In this document: piece after piece, positions 13,222-26,200 of the stretch
Layout: each line of letters opens with the position of its first letter
Numbering within the stretch: the stretch's first letter is position 1
NCBI GenBank assembly: GCA_963931925.1
Contig: OZ007583.1
Location: 11,485,276 to 11,549,275, forward strand
Length of the DNA: 64,000 bases
Reading direction: 5' to 3'
DNA from: Onchidella celtica
Taxonomy: Eukaryota > Mollusca > Gastropoda > Systellommatophora > Onchidiidae
The notes under the pieces: model-generated
The model's database searches: none
What the model was told of the DNA's origin: nothing
What the model saw: the letters and a program-made list of their open reading frames with translations, nothing else
Position numbers and translations under genes: made by a program

Positions 13222-16200
13222 GTGAGTAAATGACGGGTTCGGACATAATCCCCACCCCCTATTGTGACTCAGTCCATGACATGGCCCCACAGACATTTTT
13301 AATTTACTTTGTTTCTTCCTAAACCACGTCTATTTGAATAAGCATTATGGACTTTTTGTCAGTCTGTGGTTTCAGTCAGAAATATAAGATCCTACTAGAG
13401 ATCATAAAAGTAACCGAGTCCTTAGTCATTCTGTTCTCTGTCTCTCGCCTTTCTCCATTTCCGTGTGTGTGTACGCATGGGGGAGAGAGAGCGCGCGGCA
13501 ATTTTTTAAATGGTACTCTGATAAAATTATGTTAATCAGTAGTCTGTTAAGGATTCAGTACTGTTTTTCAATACTATTCAGTACCATTTGCTAGAACAAA
13601 AAACTGCCTGGAGAACGTGCCTTTCCTAGACACAGTGATAAACTTCTGAGTTCTATCATAAAATCCTTGCTCTCCCCTCCCCACGTAAAAAAGGTTCTGC
13701 TGTAGCAGGAACTCACGCCACATAACATGCCTTGATGAAGTAATTTTAATGTCACAATTTAAGTCAAGCGCTTTTGGCTATGAATAATTCAGATAATGTG
13801 TGCTTGGTTAGCAATATTTGAAATACGGACGTGCGCAGTTTTGCCCATGTGCTACATAATGATTGTATGCAGATAGCCTAAGTAAGACCCTGAATTGAGT
13901 CTGAGTGTGAACACACAAGAGTGCCAGATGTAAGTTTTGTACAGGCACACCTGTCGCCGTTCCAAATGGCTAAATGTTGTCAACGGGTTGTATGAACAAC
14001 TGAGTGTATGAATATAAGGCCACGCCCGTAAGTAAGATGAGTTATGGCCAGGCTGAAGCAGTATAATGATATTGTGAGGGCTATGTAGGATGTTGGAATA
14101 AGGCATGACAAGACCCAATCACATGTACATTCTGAGATATTTTAGTGAGCCAAGCAAGGCTTAAAAGTACAAAACAAAGCGTGTCTATTTTGTGCATCCC
14201 GATCCCCTCGTTTCTGTATCAGTAGTAAGAAACTCCTCAGGTGGAGCGAGACAGATGACGATCTTCAGGGGAAGAGTGAGTCCTTTCGTTCGATGTTTCG
14301 GCCTTTAACTTTCTGACATCTTCTAGAACCCCTGCCAAGTCGAGATCATTACTGTCCATGTTCGGCGCCCATCATTTCGTCCCTTTAGAATGACAAGGGT
14401 CTGTCAACTTTTGAGAAATGGAGGGCGAAGTTTCATGTGATCATAGCTTTTAGAGCAAAGATTTTTTTTTTCTTTTTAGTAACTAGGGTAAGGACCCATT
14501 CAAAGAACGGGTTGCAAACAACACGCACAATCAGCACACAGATTGTGTAGATCTAGGAAGAAAACAACTCACAACTGGCACAGTAACACCCTCATGCGCG
14601 GCAGGACACTGCGCACCAAGCTTGATATGGTTACTTTTTATGACATGCACGGTACTAAAGTCGAAACAAAACAGAGGCAGGAAGGAGGCCATCATTGTTG
14701 AGGAGAAAGCATTATTCGATATTTTTAGGCCTATTTTCATTTATTACAAAATTACGATACTTCGCTTTCATGCCAAAGGAATAGATATAGTAGCAAAAAG
14801 AACTGTCTTTCACATGTAATTTTTTCAGGTCTGGGCATTTCTTCCTCGCAGCAGTGAATTTTTCTTCCTTGCTGTTTTTTTTATATAGATACTTACAAAT
14901 TACTCACCGAATCTGCGTGATACTTTGACACAGACTGGAGAAGACCCATAGAAGTAGTGTGTAGTGTACAACTCAGCTCGGCCAAAAAGTGAAGATAGGA
15001 CCTTGTCATTCAAAGGGCTCGGTTTATTGCCAAGATCAGGGTTTGAACCAGTACCGCTGGTTGTTAGTGCAAGAGTCTTATCCATTCTGTCATTGGTGCC
15101 TCTGGTTATATGGTACAATTTAGTGTTTGTTTCTTTTACACCAAATCCAGCAGGAAGAATTTTTGTTGCTCTTGCTACCAGCCTGCGCTCATTCGACGAG
15201 AAATATTTATAAGTCATGAAGTTCCCCATTTGTTTCCAGTCTCTTCTTCTCTCTCCATGCACTTTCAACACCCCCCTCCACCCCCCTCCTCACCACGATC
15301 CTGGCCGTGTGATGTGAAATGAAGCACAGGCATCCTAAGCACTTAAAAAAATTATAGAGAACTGTAATCGTCACAGAATTAGCAAATCGTCCCCCTGGAA
15401 CTACAGCGGTTCTAACTGAACTCCCTTCTATCAACTTTTGAGAAATTGATGATTGAAGTGACAAGTGCTCGTGGCTTTTAGAGATAGGGCTTTTCTTTTC
15501 ATTTAAAGCAATACTTAAAAATTTCACGCCGCTTGAATCCGCTTGAGACTTTGACACACACAGTGGAGTAGGCCTGTAGAAGGAGTGTGTAATATGTAAC
15601 CCAGTTTAGCCAAAAAGTTCAGACAGAACCTTGTCATTTTGAGGGGACGAAATACTACAAAACCCTGAACCGTTAGGTTACTCTTTGAGAGGCTTAAGTT
15701 TTCACGCCCGGACTCAAACATTCCTCCCAACACAATAAGAATAACATCTATGTTGTGGCTAAATTAGAACATGTATTTTCTGGTATTGCAGATGTAAGGG
15801 AAAAGTATAACGTTTGACAGCTATACTGTCACTCAGTAATTGACAGTTCCTCTTAGCAAGAATCATTGATGAGGGGAGGCGACCGAAAAATTGCAGCCAC
15901 TTTTTGTCGATTGTCTCCCCGTTGAATATGCAGAAAAGGAATTGACTGCATGAGGGGTTTTGGGAGAGGGCATGCGAAGGACTAGTTGCACTGGGATCTT
16001 ATACATATCTTTAATTTAGCACACTTTAAGTATGTTGATTCAAAAGTTGTTGCGCCAATATACACCGCTTCAGCTAATTTGAGGGTACAACCATACAAAC
16101 AGGTGAAAAGAATGGAAATTTTAGTCGCATGTGGATTAGTCATACACTCAATGTCTTCTGTTGTCTTCGGTATACTTCAGCCCCATTCAGTCTGCACAAT

Positions 16201-19200
16201 AACGATAATATTTTTTAAAAGCAAAAACCAAACCTGACAGACGCGTTAATGGGTAACCTGTACAGTCGCTATGTTAAAGTTGTGTTTTAGCCAAACCCGT
16301 GATAAACAGCAGCAGCTGAAGTTTCCCAACAGTTCTCACGACTTCCAGGTTGTGGGAAGGGGAGGCAGGGGAAAGGGCACCAGGTTGCGTGTGTGTGGAC
16401 GCGTTGGAGCGACGAATAGGTGTTATGAAAGCAACGCCGGTGAAAATCTAGTTTTCGTACCTGAGGCGTAACTCTCAGACACGAACTAGTCCTAAAATAC
16501 CTCAAATTGAACATGAACATGAACATGCCTCTCTCCCTCTCCTCTCTCCCTCTCCTCTCTCCCTCTCCTCTCTCCAGCCCCTGCCGTCATTAGTCCCCTT
16601 GTTTTTTTATTCTTTATCTTTGCCCCAATTTCTCTCTCTCCCCCCCCCCCCCCCGAATGTTCACTATTTCGTTCTTGTTAGTGAGCGGAAAGATGCGAAG
16701 AGTGCCGGTGTTTAGCCTATTTTTAGATGCCAGGAAAGGTGGGTTATTGTCTGGAGAGGCAGTTTGTATTTCTTTGAGAACAAAACCAAGCAAAAGCCAG
16801 GAGAATTCCACGACTGTCCGTACAGAGAAAACTGCCAACACGCAGAAGTATGGGAAAAGAATTTTAAAAGGAGAGAGAGAGAGAGAAAAAGGCGTATGTT
16901 GGTGAAGGGTGAAATGTTCTACTTTTCCCGTTCTTTTTTAAAAGCCATTCCTCATAATTAGTTATCTGGGTTTGAATCTTTATTTATATATGTATCGTCA
17001 GGTATTTCCATATTGTTGTATGTGGAATTTTTGCCTTTTGGAGAATATGAGGAGTAAACATTTGAAGAGTTGTGTAAAATCAGGGTTTTGTTCAATAAGA
17101 ATCAAAATCGAAACTTGCATAAAATGCCCACGAAAACGCACACCCGTATGACACGCATAGATTATAAAATTAGTTGTGAGAGAACCACTTTCATGACAGG
17201 GCCTCAAAATCGGCAAAATGTTGCAAACAACAATAGGACAAAAACCACTCCGTGTGAATGTTTGGAACAGAAGAGGGAACTCAGTCAGAAAGGTGGATGT
17301 TGAAACCGGGGAAAGTGTAGGGGACACAAAACAGTGTAATACCGACAACAAGCAAAGATGCCACCAAAATAATGGTTATTGGTTGAAGAATTCCCAGAAT
17401 TGTCTCAAAGGCCTAGTTTCCGAAACGCCAGTTGAAATGACTAGTGGTCAAACTAATGCAAGGATAACAGCCACGGGGCATTACGGTGGTTACCGTTGCA
17501 ATACCATTTACCTCATGACTAAGTGTCTGTTACAAGATCCTGTTGAGTGATAGTGTTGTTTTTTTTTTACAGAAAGGCAAAAGGCTATTGGTTAGCAGAT
17601 TCCTTAATTAAATAAAAGCAGATTGATAGAGAATGGAATGTTTATTATGTGCATTATGGTAGTTGTTAGAATGTTTACATGAAATAAGTAAATGATTAGT
17701 AATTTGTAGCTGTCCAAAAAGTAAGCAAGGGCAGGGAAAGAAATCACGTATGTGACATGTAATGATGTAGTACCAGGAATGTTGCAGTCAAAATAACCCT
17801 CACCCAGAAATAACATAGTCTGGATTTCTCTACCCTGCAGTGGCGTCGGGGCCTTCACCTCCCAAGCGCATGAAGAAGAAAGTAAATTTCAAAGGTGTGA
17901 CTGTGTACTACTTCCCACGCCGGCAAGGATTTACCTGTGTGCCCAGTGAAGGAGGCTCCACCCTGGGTAAGAACTAAGATTGTTGCTTCCTCTACCTTGC
18001 ATTTGTAATTGTTCCCCTACTATAGACCTACAAATAGAGCTGCAATTCTTACACATTTCAAACAGTTGTCCCATCCCCTTTCTTTCTCATTTCCCATTTC
18101 CTACTCTCTGTCTATTCTCAAACCACACCCATCTCTTTCTTTCTGCCCACTCTTTATCCATTCCATCATGTTATTGTTAGAGACTGTGTTTTTCCATCAT
18201 TGTTGTTAAAGATGACTGCAATGAGTACAGACATAGGTCAGATCTGAGCCTGAATGTTTATCCATCAAACGGTCTGTGCCAGCCCAGTTTGTGATAAGCC
18301 TCCTTGGAAATAAATATCGTCTGCAATTACAGCAGTTCAGACGTTAGTCTCAGCTGCTTAAAGTGGACGTTTGGGAGGAGTTTTGCAGTCTTTGCATCAG
18401 ACTGTGTGCAACATACAATCTTGCCAGTACATTTCTGATTGAAGTGAAGTGTGATAAAGATTAACAGTTTAAAGGAGGAGGAGGGCTGCTTACCAACCAG
18501 CGGAGAAATAAATCGTCACATTTCCTAGGACTGTAGTTGCTAAAAAATTTGAAAAATATTTATTTAGTTTACTACATTCACAGCCACATCGAATGGTCTT
18601 GGCTATAGACTCCCAAGTGGTAAAATAATCGAATAGTAAACTTTTAAAAATTCAACGTAACTGGACCTGTTGTGTTATGCTAAAAATATAAAATTGTTTT
18701 TTTTGCTTCTCCTGAAAAAAAACCCCCAAAAACCAATTACTACAGTTTTAGGGAAGGGTGATGAAATGTGCTGAAGGAGAAAAATGTCAACATTATCTTG
18801 TCTCCCTTGTACCTTCCCTGCATAGGATATAGAGGTTATGGCATTCTGATATACAAACCATATCAGTTGTATTCTCACCCGTCACGGTAGTTGGTGGGCA
18901 CTAATGGTAGGGTGTCTTGTCTTATCATTCTGTTATATTCTGTCTGTCGTCTTGCAATCGTATAGATGGTGTTTTCTCCAAATTCATAGTCAAACTCAGC
19001 CCTTTGGCATCAGAAAGCCTAACATTTTGATCTTTCTCTCTGGGTGGTTATGGGAATCGGCCAAAAAAGCAATTTTCCTGTAAATAATTAGATAGTAAGA
19101 TTTTGAGACTGCTAGGATCATGTGTATTATTCATGTATGTACTAAATCCTGGCTTCATCTCTTTTTTTTTTTTTCTTTGACACATTCTTTAACACCAGTT

Positions 19201-22200
19201 CTTCTATTATCTTATCATACCTTTCTAAAGTATATGATCTTTCTTTCATAATATTTTACATTGGAAATTTGAAAGTCTGCAGAGACCTCATGGTATTTTT
19301 TTTTTCCAGATTTATTTCAGGTCATGCAGCATGGCTACATTTTCTTGATTTCACTTGTTTCTCGTGTTTTCTAGATAAGTTCTTGGGATAGTTTCATTAT
19401 AAAGTTTATTAGTGCTAAATCTACAGCCACTGTAAGCATTGTGGTACACTATCAAGTTTTTAAATATTTTTTAAAATTTTAAATATGTATGCCATTTTCT
19501 GTTGTCTGCCGCCCCTCTCCCTTCCTAAAGAAACTTTAACAGATACTTCCTGAATTGATTTCCAGGCATGTCAGAAAAGCACACCTTCCATCGTGACTTC
19601 TCCTTGTCTGATTACACCAAGGAACAGAAGCGAATCCACCGGAGCATTCTTGCAGAGCAGCGCAGACAAGGCAAAATGTTCCCTTCTCCACTGCTGGCCA
19701 GCAGTTTACCACCACAGGACCATGAAGATGATATCTCCTCTGGCAGTGAGAGTGACAGCGAGTATGATGACTATTATTTCTTGCAGCCGCTGCCAATTCG
19801 CCAACGCAGGGTGATGCTGCGAACGGCAGGAGTGAAGAAGATAGATAATGAGGAAAAAGATGAATGCAGAGACATTCGAGTTTCTCGTAATGTTTGCGGC
19901 TGTGACTGTAAAGTGTTCTGTGACCCGGCCACGTGTATGTGTAGCCAAGCTGGCATACAATGTCAAGTAGATCGTCTGTCTTTCCCATGCGGATGTACCA
20001 AAGATGGATGCAGTAATCCAGCAGGTAGGATTGAGTTCAATCCCATCAGAGTCCGGACTCATTTTATCCATACTTTGATGAGACTGGAGCTAGAGAGAAA
20101 GGATACAGAGTGCCCAGAGAGCACTTCAGCTGCAGCAACCACATCATTCTCTCCAACATCATCCTCATCATCAAATGGTGAGATTGATGTCGTGGGTGCA
20201 AATGGAGAGGAAGGTGGGAATATGGAGACCACAGATGCTGCCAGTGATGACAACTGCAGTGGTGCCAGCACCGATGGGAGCTCCAGAGATGGCACCAGAG
20301 TGTTGAAAAGCAGGTTAAAGAGCAAGACAACAGAAATGATAGATCTGAACATGTTTAACAGCAATGAGAGGGGCAGTTGTAGAGACTGCCAGAACACAGA
20401 CATGTGTAATGTCATGATGCATGATGTTAAGTTCTCCATGGTGACGCAGCAACAACGCCATCAGCAGCAGCAGCAACAACGAGTGATCACCACAGTGTTG
20501 GGACCACAGCCAGTGTATCCTGGTTCCCCAGGCCCACAACTGCCACAGCATCACCCTCTGAGTCTGTCACCAGGTATATCACTACTTCACCCACCACCCC
20601 CACCTCCTCCACAGCAACAACAGCAGCAGCAGTCACCTCAGCACATGTTGTTGTTCAATGATGGAGAAGAAGAAGTGTACCAAGCAGAGAATACCACCTC
20701 TATGTACTTTGACAATGATGACAATTCTTACTCAGAAATGAATGAATCATCTTCAGAAGTGTTAGAATCTCGACCATTTGCTAGTATCAGTCAGACCAGT
20801 TTCCCAGGAAAATTCCACGTGTCCCCATCTCAAATGTTCACAACCACCATCAGCACTGTCAACCACAGCAGCAATGGTCAGCACAGCCACATCTCCAGCT
20901 TGCCCTCCCAATCCTCCCTTCTCAACCCTAGTTGTATCCAGAGACTTCAGGTCAATGGAGCCTGTGGAGTGTCTACATCAACCGCCTGCAACAGCATGGG
21001 TTTAGAGCCACACCAGCAGTCATGTGGTTTGTTAGCACAGCAATCATCGCCATCTTCTGGGGCCAGCCATTCTCTGTTGAGGCCACCTTTCCTGCCGGGA
21101 GTCCTGCCAACTTTGTCTGCTCAGTGTCGGGGTCCGGCAGTAGCTATGGCACCACCCAGAGGACTCTTGTCGCAGAATGGCTCATTGTCTCGCTCATCTG
21201 TGGACACCAATCTAGAACTTGATCTGCCAGAGAACAATTTGATGCTTCCAGGTTCAGCTCCCAACTTCCAGAGTAAGTTCAACCATACAGATATTCTGGA
21301 GGCAAATAGTCATCCAACAGCTACTTCCTACAAGTTAGAGTCACCAATGTTGCCAGCTCAGACCTATGGATCCAGTAGCTCCTCCGTCACCTCCTCAGAG
21401 TATATGAATGGACCAAGTCATCTGAATAGCTTTGGATCAGCATCAAGCCCAGGATTTGGTAATCCTACCACTACCGCAGCCAGCACTGGGAACAGCACTG
21501 GTCTTGAGCCACTTCCTTCCCCTCAGCTTGCTTCTTGCTGGAGTAGCTCCCTCTCCAGCCCTACTCTTAGGGAATGTTTTGGCCTGGGCACCACATCCTC
21601 CCTTACTTCAGCGAGTTCCAGCGACCAGCAGACAGCTACTGCAGAGAGCAGTACAACATACCAACCATTGTCAGAGACCTCAACCGTTACAGCTAGTCCT
21701 GCGTCTCCAAACTCTTCAACTACAACTTACGCCACCATGACCACAACTACACGGGATCGTTTAGCTGCCCATTGCCCAGGCATCTCTTCGCATATGGATA
21801 GCAGGCTAGAACCCTGTACTACTGCATTGAAGGACACAGGTCCCTCATTCTCCAGCTACCATTTGTCATCAGAGAGCTCTGACACCAGCAGTTTGGTTGG
21901 GAGCTCCCAGAATCTCCTCTACAACTTGCCATATGCAGACAGTGGCAGGACTAATTCTTGTCCTGACAGCAGCTTGACCTGCACTTCTACTCAGCTCAAG
22001 GTGAAATCCTGTCAATCTGAAAAAGACAGTTTGTCAGCTGAAATGGCTGAGTCCACTTCAGCGTCATGTACAACATCAAAACCAATATTTTCAATTCTGC
22101 CATCTTCATCATCAGAAATCCCTGTTCTGTACTCAACAGAAGTCTCCACGACATGCTTGCCATCATCTTCGTCATCTTTAACATCCTTCACCTCTTCATC

Positions 22201-22831
22201 TGTGACCTCTATCATATCATCCAAGACTGGGCAAACTACAGACCCTTTGCAAGCATCTGTGGATGTTTTGCCTGGGTCATCCGATAGTCAGAAAACGCCC
22301 CAGCCTAGACCTGTCAGCCCGTGTAAGCCAGATGATGCATCAGAGTCTTCAAGCCTGGATGAAATCAGCACCAGCACAACTGCTAATGAAGCAGAATGTT
22401 CTAAAGCAACAGAGTGGCAGAACAGTAAGACTGAGACAGCACAGTCTCTCTGGGGAAGCCTTGATACAACTGATGATGCTCTTGAAAAGACACCCAACAC
22501 AACAAGTAACTGGACAGATTCTGAAGATATCAGGGCTGGAGCAGACAACAACCAAGGAGGTGGCAAGGAGAACATGGAGGATTCAAAATGTGCAAAGTTT
22601 CCTGCACTACCTGTAGATGACTATGAAACTGAAAGACAGTTGGACACGTGTGTCACAGACTCGGAAGCTGTTTCTTCAGGCACATCATCTGTAGCACAGT
22701 CAGCACCATCATCCTCTACATCATCATCATCTTCATCTCCAACCACTTCGGAAGAGGAGAAGGAGCAAAATGTAAGTCAAAATTTTGGAGAAATAATCAA
22801 GGAATCTATAGTGGAAATGGTGTTAGTTTAA
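13077..22831 (+). CDS. CSRNP: Cysteine/serine-rich nuclear protein (CSRNP/AXUD1 family), complete, 3 coding exons
   Basis: Coding exons are 13077-13221, 17841-17966 and 19566-22831, giving 3,537 nt (1,178 aa plus stop) with matching phases (both introns phase 1) and GT-AG borders. The ATG has a good context (gcagcaccATGg) and is the first after an in-frame TGA at 13017-13019. Seen: a basic stretch KRMKKK at residues 57-62, the family block [12 protein letters not shown] (68-79), a Cys-rich block with about a dozen cysteines (191-240) followed by HFIHT (256-260), then a long Ser/Thr-rich tail with poly-Gln and poly-Pro runs. The end ESIVEMVLV resembles the vertebrate CSRNP1 C-terminus. Known: CSRNP proteins are nuclear DNA-binding transcriptional activators linked to Wnt/Axin and TGF-beta responses and to apoptosis. 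Inferred: the single invertebrate member of the family, longer than vertebrate ones (about 540-590 aa) because of the tail. Alternative CSRNP1/2/3 naming cannot be resolved here. Confidence 0.94.
14402..15655 (+). repeat. Two direct copies of a dispersed repeat in CSRNP intron 1
   Basis: 14905-15015 and 15525-15655 align along TACTTTGACACAGACTGGAG / GACTTTGACACACACAGTGG and GCCAAAAAGT...ACCTTGTCATT. 14402-14475 and 15427-15520 share TCAACTTTTGAGAAAT and GGCTTTTAGAG. The first copy carries extra sequence in its middle. Family unknown. Confidence 0.55.
15016..15112 (-). mobile_element. Possible tRNA-derived SINE head
   Basis: On the minus strand ATGGATAAGACTCTTGC resembles an A-box region, followed 30 bases later by GGTTCAAACCC, a good pol III B-box. 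Spacing and order suit a tRNA-derived SINE rather than a real tRNA, since no acceptor stem closes. A second copy to confirm it was not seen in the window. Confidence 0.35.
16531..16576 (+). repeat. CT-rich minisatellite
   Basis: Repeats of a CTCTCTCCCTCTC-like 13-15-base unit follow a short AACATG triplet repeat (16508-16527). In CSRNP intron 1. Confidence 0.8.
16990..17260 (+). mobile_element. MITE family B, copy 2
   Basis: CCATATTGTTGTATGTGG near the left is matched in reverse near the right by TTGCAAACAACAATAGG. It shares GAGAGAACCACTTTCATGAC and CAAAATCGGCAAAATGTTGC with the family. In CSRNP intron 1. Confidence 0.72.
17967..19565 (+). other. CSRNP intron 2
   Basis: A 1.6-kb AT-rich intron (GTAAGA donor, ttgatttccag acceptor). 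It carries the plus-orientation MITE family A copy at 18512-18765. Otherwise it holds only T-rich sequence and no recognisable coding segment. Confidence 0.85.
18512..18765 (+). mobile_element. MITE family A, copy 1
   Basis: The left end is CGTCACATTTCCTAGGACTG; the right end is the inverse TACAGTTTTAGGGAAGGGTG. About 254 bp, in CSRNP intron 2. It shares with the other copies an internal TTTTGCTTCTCCT segment and a central ATCGAATGGTCTTGG-like block. Confidence 0.8.
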
Positions 22832-23240
22832 GAAGGTCTTTGATTCAGCTTTTTGTGTCAAAGTTTAAAACTTCATAAGGATTATGTGAGCAATATCTCT
22901 TGAACAAGCTGTTTAAGTCAATCAGTGGATTTGGAAGATGAACATAATAAAATGTCCTGCAGCCAACTTAACTGATGCTTAATAAGGCTTGTTGAGAGCT
23001 ATTGCTTGGACTGTCTTTCACATGAACAGATTGAGATTTGAAAGCAATGTAGAATTGATGAATATTGGTCGTACCTACTTTATCTTCACGAGACAGATTT
23101 TTACTCCAAGCATTGTAGAAACTGCCCATGTTCTGTCGATAAGATGTGTTGTTTCCTCATGGAAGAGACTTGGTCATGAATCTCTCTTGATGAGAAATTT
23201 CAGTCAATTGATGGGAAGTCGTAAGAAAATAAAGTTTTCT
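22832..23240 (+). terminator. CSRNP 3' UTR with candidate poly(A) signals
   Basis: The stop codon TAA is at 22829-22831. Canonical AATAAA hexamers follow at 22946-22951 and 23228-23233, either of which could end the transcript. No open frame of note overlaps them. Which signal is used, or whether a more distal one is, cannot be told from sequence. Confidence 0.45.
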
Positions 23241-26200
23241 TTTTGTTTCTGCTTAGACGTTTCTCCAAAGATATGATTTTCTTCAAAAACTAGTTAGATC
23301 ATTTGTTAATTTCAGCCTGTCATCTGTATGCAGTGAAGCAGTATGGCTGTGAACTATGTTATATAGGTGGTAACTGGACCAGATTAGACTGCTAGATTCA
23401 TAATGGGTTATGTTGAAGTTTCAGTGTGGTACATATGACATTCAAAAGTTACTGCAAAATTATTTTTGAAAAAAGTTTTTAAAAATATGAAGAGCAGCAT
23501 GCGTAAGGAAGTCTGTGCAGCCTGCTTTTAACAAGTCAACACAATCTCTTTTCATGAACTACATCAGAAAGAAGAAAGACTCAGTTGAAATTCTATCAAA
23601 GTGAAGGTATTGGCTCAATGGCAAGATGTGTCACCAGTGTGTAGCATTGTGAAGTTAATCAGATTTGTTTGTACTGAGGAATATGTAATGTGAGTGAAGT
23701 GGATGCCAAGTTAGTCATTTATATTTTTAAAAAAAATACAATTCTTGAACATACTTGCTGAAGTTTGGAAGCCAAAGGATCCATCAGGCATAGAAGTTGC
23801 AGTAGGCAAGTTATACAGGGACTTCTAATGACAGAGATTTTCCCAGGACAATTATTCTTGCTTGATACCACTAAAGATACTTCCACGCCACAGGATTTCA
23901 TTCATGCAATTTCCACAATCAGTGTTCTTGTAAACTGGGTTGTTTGGCCATTCTTTTCTTCTGTGTTCAAATGTCAGAGGCAGTCATTTCAGTCTGCATC
24001 AATAACCAGGTCCACTCTGATGATGCTTGTGCTATGTTGGTGTTGGCTATGTTTGTTTTTCCAGAGAATCCCCTGGGTACTAGGTAAACTTCCTGAATGA
24101 TGGCATAGCTGGGTGCACCCAGGCGGGAGTTACTTTACATTTAGCAGGTGCTAATGTGGGTATGGGTGAGGTGGAGCTGTTGTTTAACTGCCACCTGCTT
24201 CCTTACTGCTTGATGGTGCTATGGATAGCATGGATAGAATCATGTGATGGGGTCCACAATAGATGTCTCCAAACACTTTGACTTGCCATATAAAATGAAA
24301 AAGAGTGACTGGTATATTGTACATTTTCTCTCTGATGAACATATTGTTTCATGTTGTGGCTGCTCCAGCTAGTTGGATTTATATCTTCTGGTGATGGATG
24401 ATAGATGTCATAGTTCTACTCAGATTGTGTGATCATTGTGTCATCTTGATGGTGAAGAGCAGAAATGAAATCTTATGCATTTTTGTTAAAACGGAATACC
24501 TACATGCTCTTCTTACTCTTGTAATATGTTGAATGTCACCTCATGCAGAATGTCTTGGCTCTGAGGAACTGTACAATTGTGAACTATCTATATAGATAAC
24601 TGCATTTTAAGAAAGCACGCAGTGTACACATGATTATAGGTTTATACTAATATAGTTTACTGCCCAGCATGTCATTAATCTAATGATAAGAGTGCCGGCT
24701 GCTGTTGCGTCAGATTCAGATAGATTTGAATTGGCAATTGATGAAACCCCCATATCATAAAAGCAGAGTGAATGAAGGAGCTTCAAGATCATAAGACAAA
24801 ATTGAATAAAATTCAGGAAAAACGTGATGTGGCAAGAAGTTCTGCATAAAGTATTGCTTTGATAATTTTGGTTCAAGAGAAATGTTTGTTGAAGAGTAAA
24901 AAAAAAAACAGCGATTCTAGTTTTACTGGTATTAAACAGGAAGTTTCCATTTGGTCTGTCAATGTCAGATGCTGTGCTGTGTAAGGAACAAAAATGTTAA
25001 GCTTTGCTGCAGTTTCTATAATGTTGTCTTCTATTTACCTAAGATTTTGGAGATCAACACTGTTTGTGATACTGTTGTTATTGTTCTGTTTGACTAGAGC
25101 TTGTTTAGTATTGACATTTCCTGTTGATGGTGCAATAGTTTTGTACAGAAAAGACAAAAGTGAAATATCTCTTGCAGGTAATAATCATTCCCCTTTTATT
25201 GAAAAGACAGTCAGTTTTATTTTAATTAAAAAAAAATAAATTTTTTTATTACATAGATTTATGAAAATGGCATCAGGTTGAATCTGGATGGCAGTGACAA
25301 TTTTAATTTTTTCATGCTGTGTTGACCAGGAACATTTTTGTTTTATTGGTGAAAAGTTTTTATTTTGTGTCAAGGGAATAGTAGTCCTTGGATTGTGCTG
25401 ACAGTGAGAAAATCTCATTTTAAAAACAGTCATTGGATGAAACTAAATGTTCATGATGGGAAAAGAAGGCGTGTCAAAATTGACAGAATTGTGCTGTCTT
25501 TAGTTACCCTGATCCAGAAAATGCATGTTAATGAGACAAAAGTTCTGTCATTTTTGGGAGCATTTAATATTAATGCTATAACAAATGGGTGGCCATGTCA
25601 GTGGTTGTGAATGAACTGTTATGTCAAATGTTGCCTAGTCAATGTGACTGTCTCTCCTAACCATGAAACTGTAAAGCCTTTAATGAGCTGACATGTTGTA
25701 AAACCCAATCTCAAATTCAAACTTTTCATTGCCCTCATTAAGGATTTTCTCTGAACAGAAAATTAGCAAGAGTGTGTTGAAGTTAATGTCTTCCATAATA
25801 TCAACTTTAGGGGGCATGCATTGTTTTGTTGGAGTGAAAGCCAGAAAGGTATAAGCAACACCCTAAGAAGATGTATATTATTTTGAAGGCCTAAAAGGCA
25901 GAAAGACTGATGACATTTCCCCACCACCAACCAATGTCAGTGGTGTGGCTGCTGGGAAATAGCAGGCAAATGTATCTGTATATTGTATTGATTGAATCAT
26001 CTTCCACCAGAAAACTTTGCCTTTCTAATTTAGCTATCTACCTGACGTGAGAAATGCCAACACCATTGAAATAGCTAAGACTTTCTTCCTCCACTGGCCT
26101 GGACAAATTTAGAAATCTATTGATTTTCTGATACAGCAGCACAGAGATAGGACAAGCCGAGATTTACTGGGGGAAACATCAGAGGGAAATCATCAGATTT

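Larger units (their letters stand above)
13222..17840 (+). other. CSRNP intron 1
   Basis: A 4.6-kb intron bounded by GTGAGT and a polypyrimidine-CAG acceptor. It contains two copies of a dispersed repeat (14402-15015 and 15427-15655), a possible tRNA-derived SINE head, a CT-rich minisatellite (16531-16576), a 15-base C run (16640-16654) and one copy of MITE family B (16990-17260). No coding segment was recognised. Confidence 0.85.

Noticed and set aside
20059-22575. Minus-strand frames of 60-126 codons rich in Ser, Leu and His
   Set aside because: They are shadows of the serine-rich CSRNP exon 3.
22770-22831. Possible donor (AAT|GTAAGT) inside CSRNP exon 3 implying a further 3' exon
   Set aside because: The frame continues to a C-terminus like that of vertebrate CSRNP1 (ESIVEMVLV against ASLMEPVPV), so the exon most likely runs to the stop.
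24664-24735. tRNA-like stretch (TAATGATAAGAGTGCCGGCT then GATTTGAATTGG)
   Set aside because: It looks like a worn SINE head, but the B-box is poor, no stem closes and no second copy was seen, so it is neither a tRNA nor a safe SINE call.
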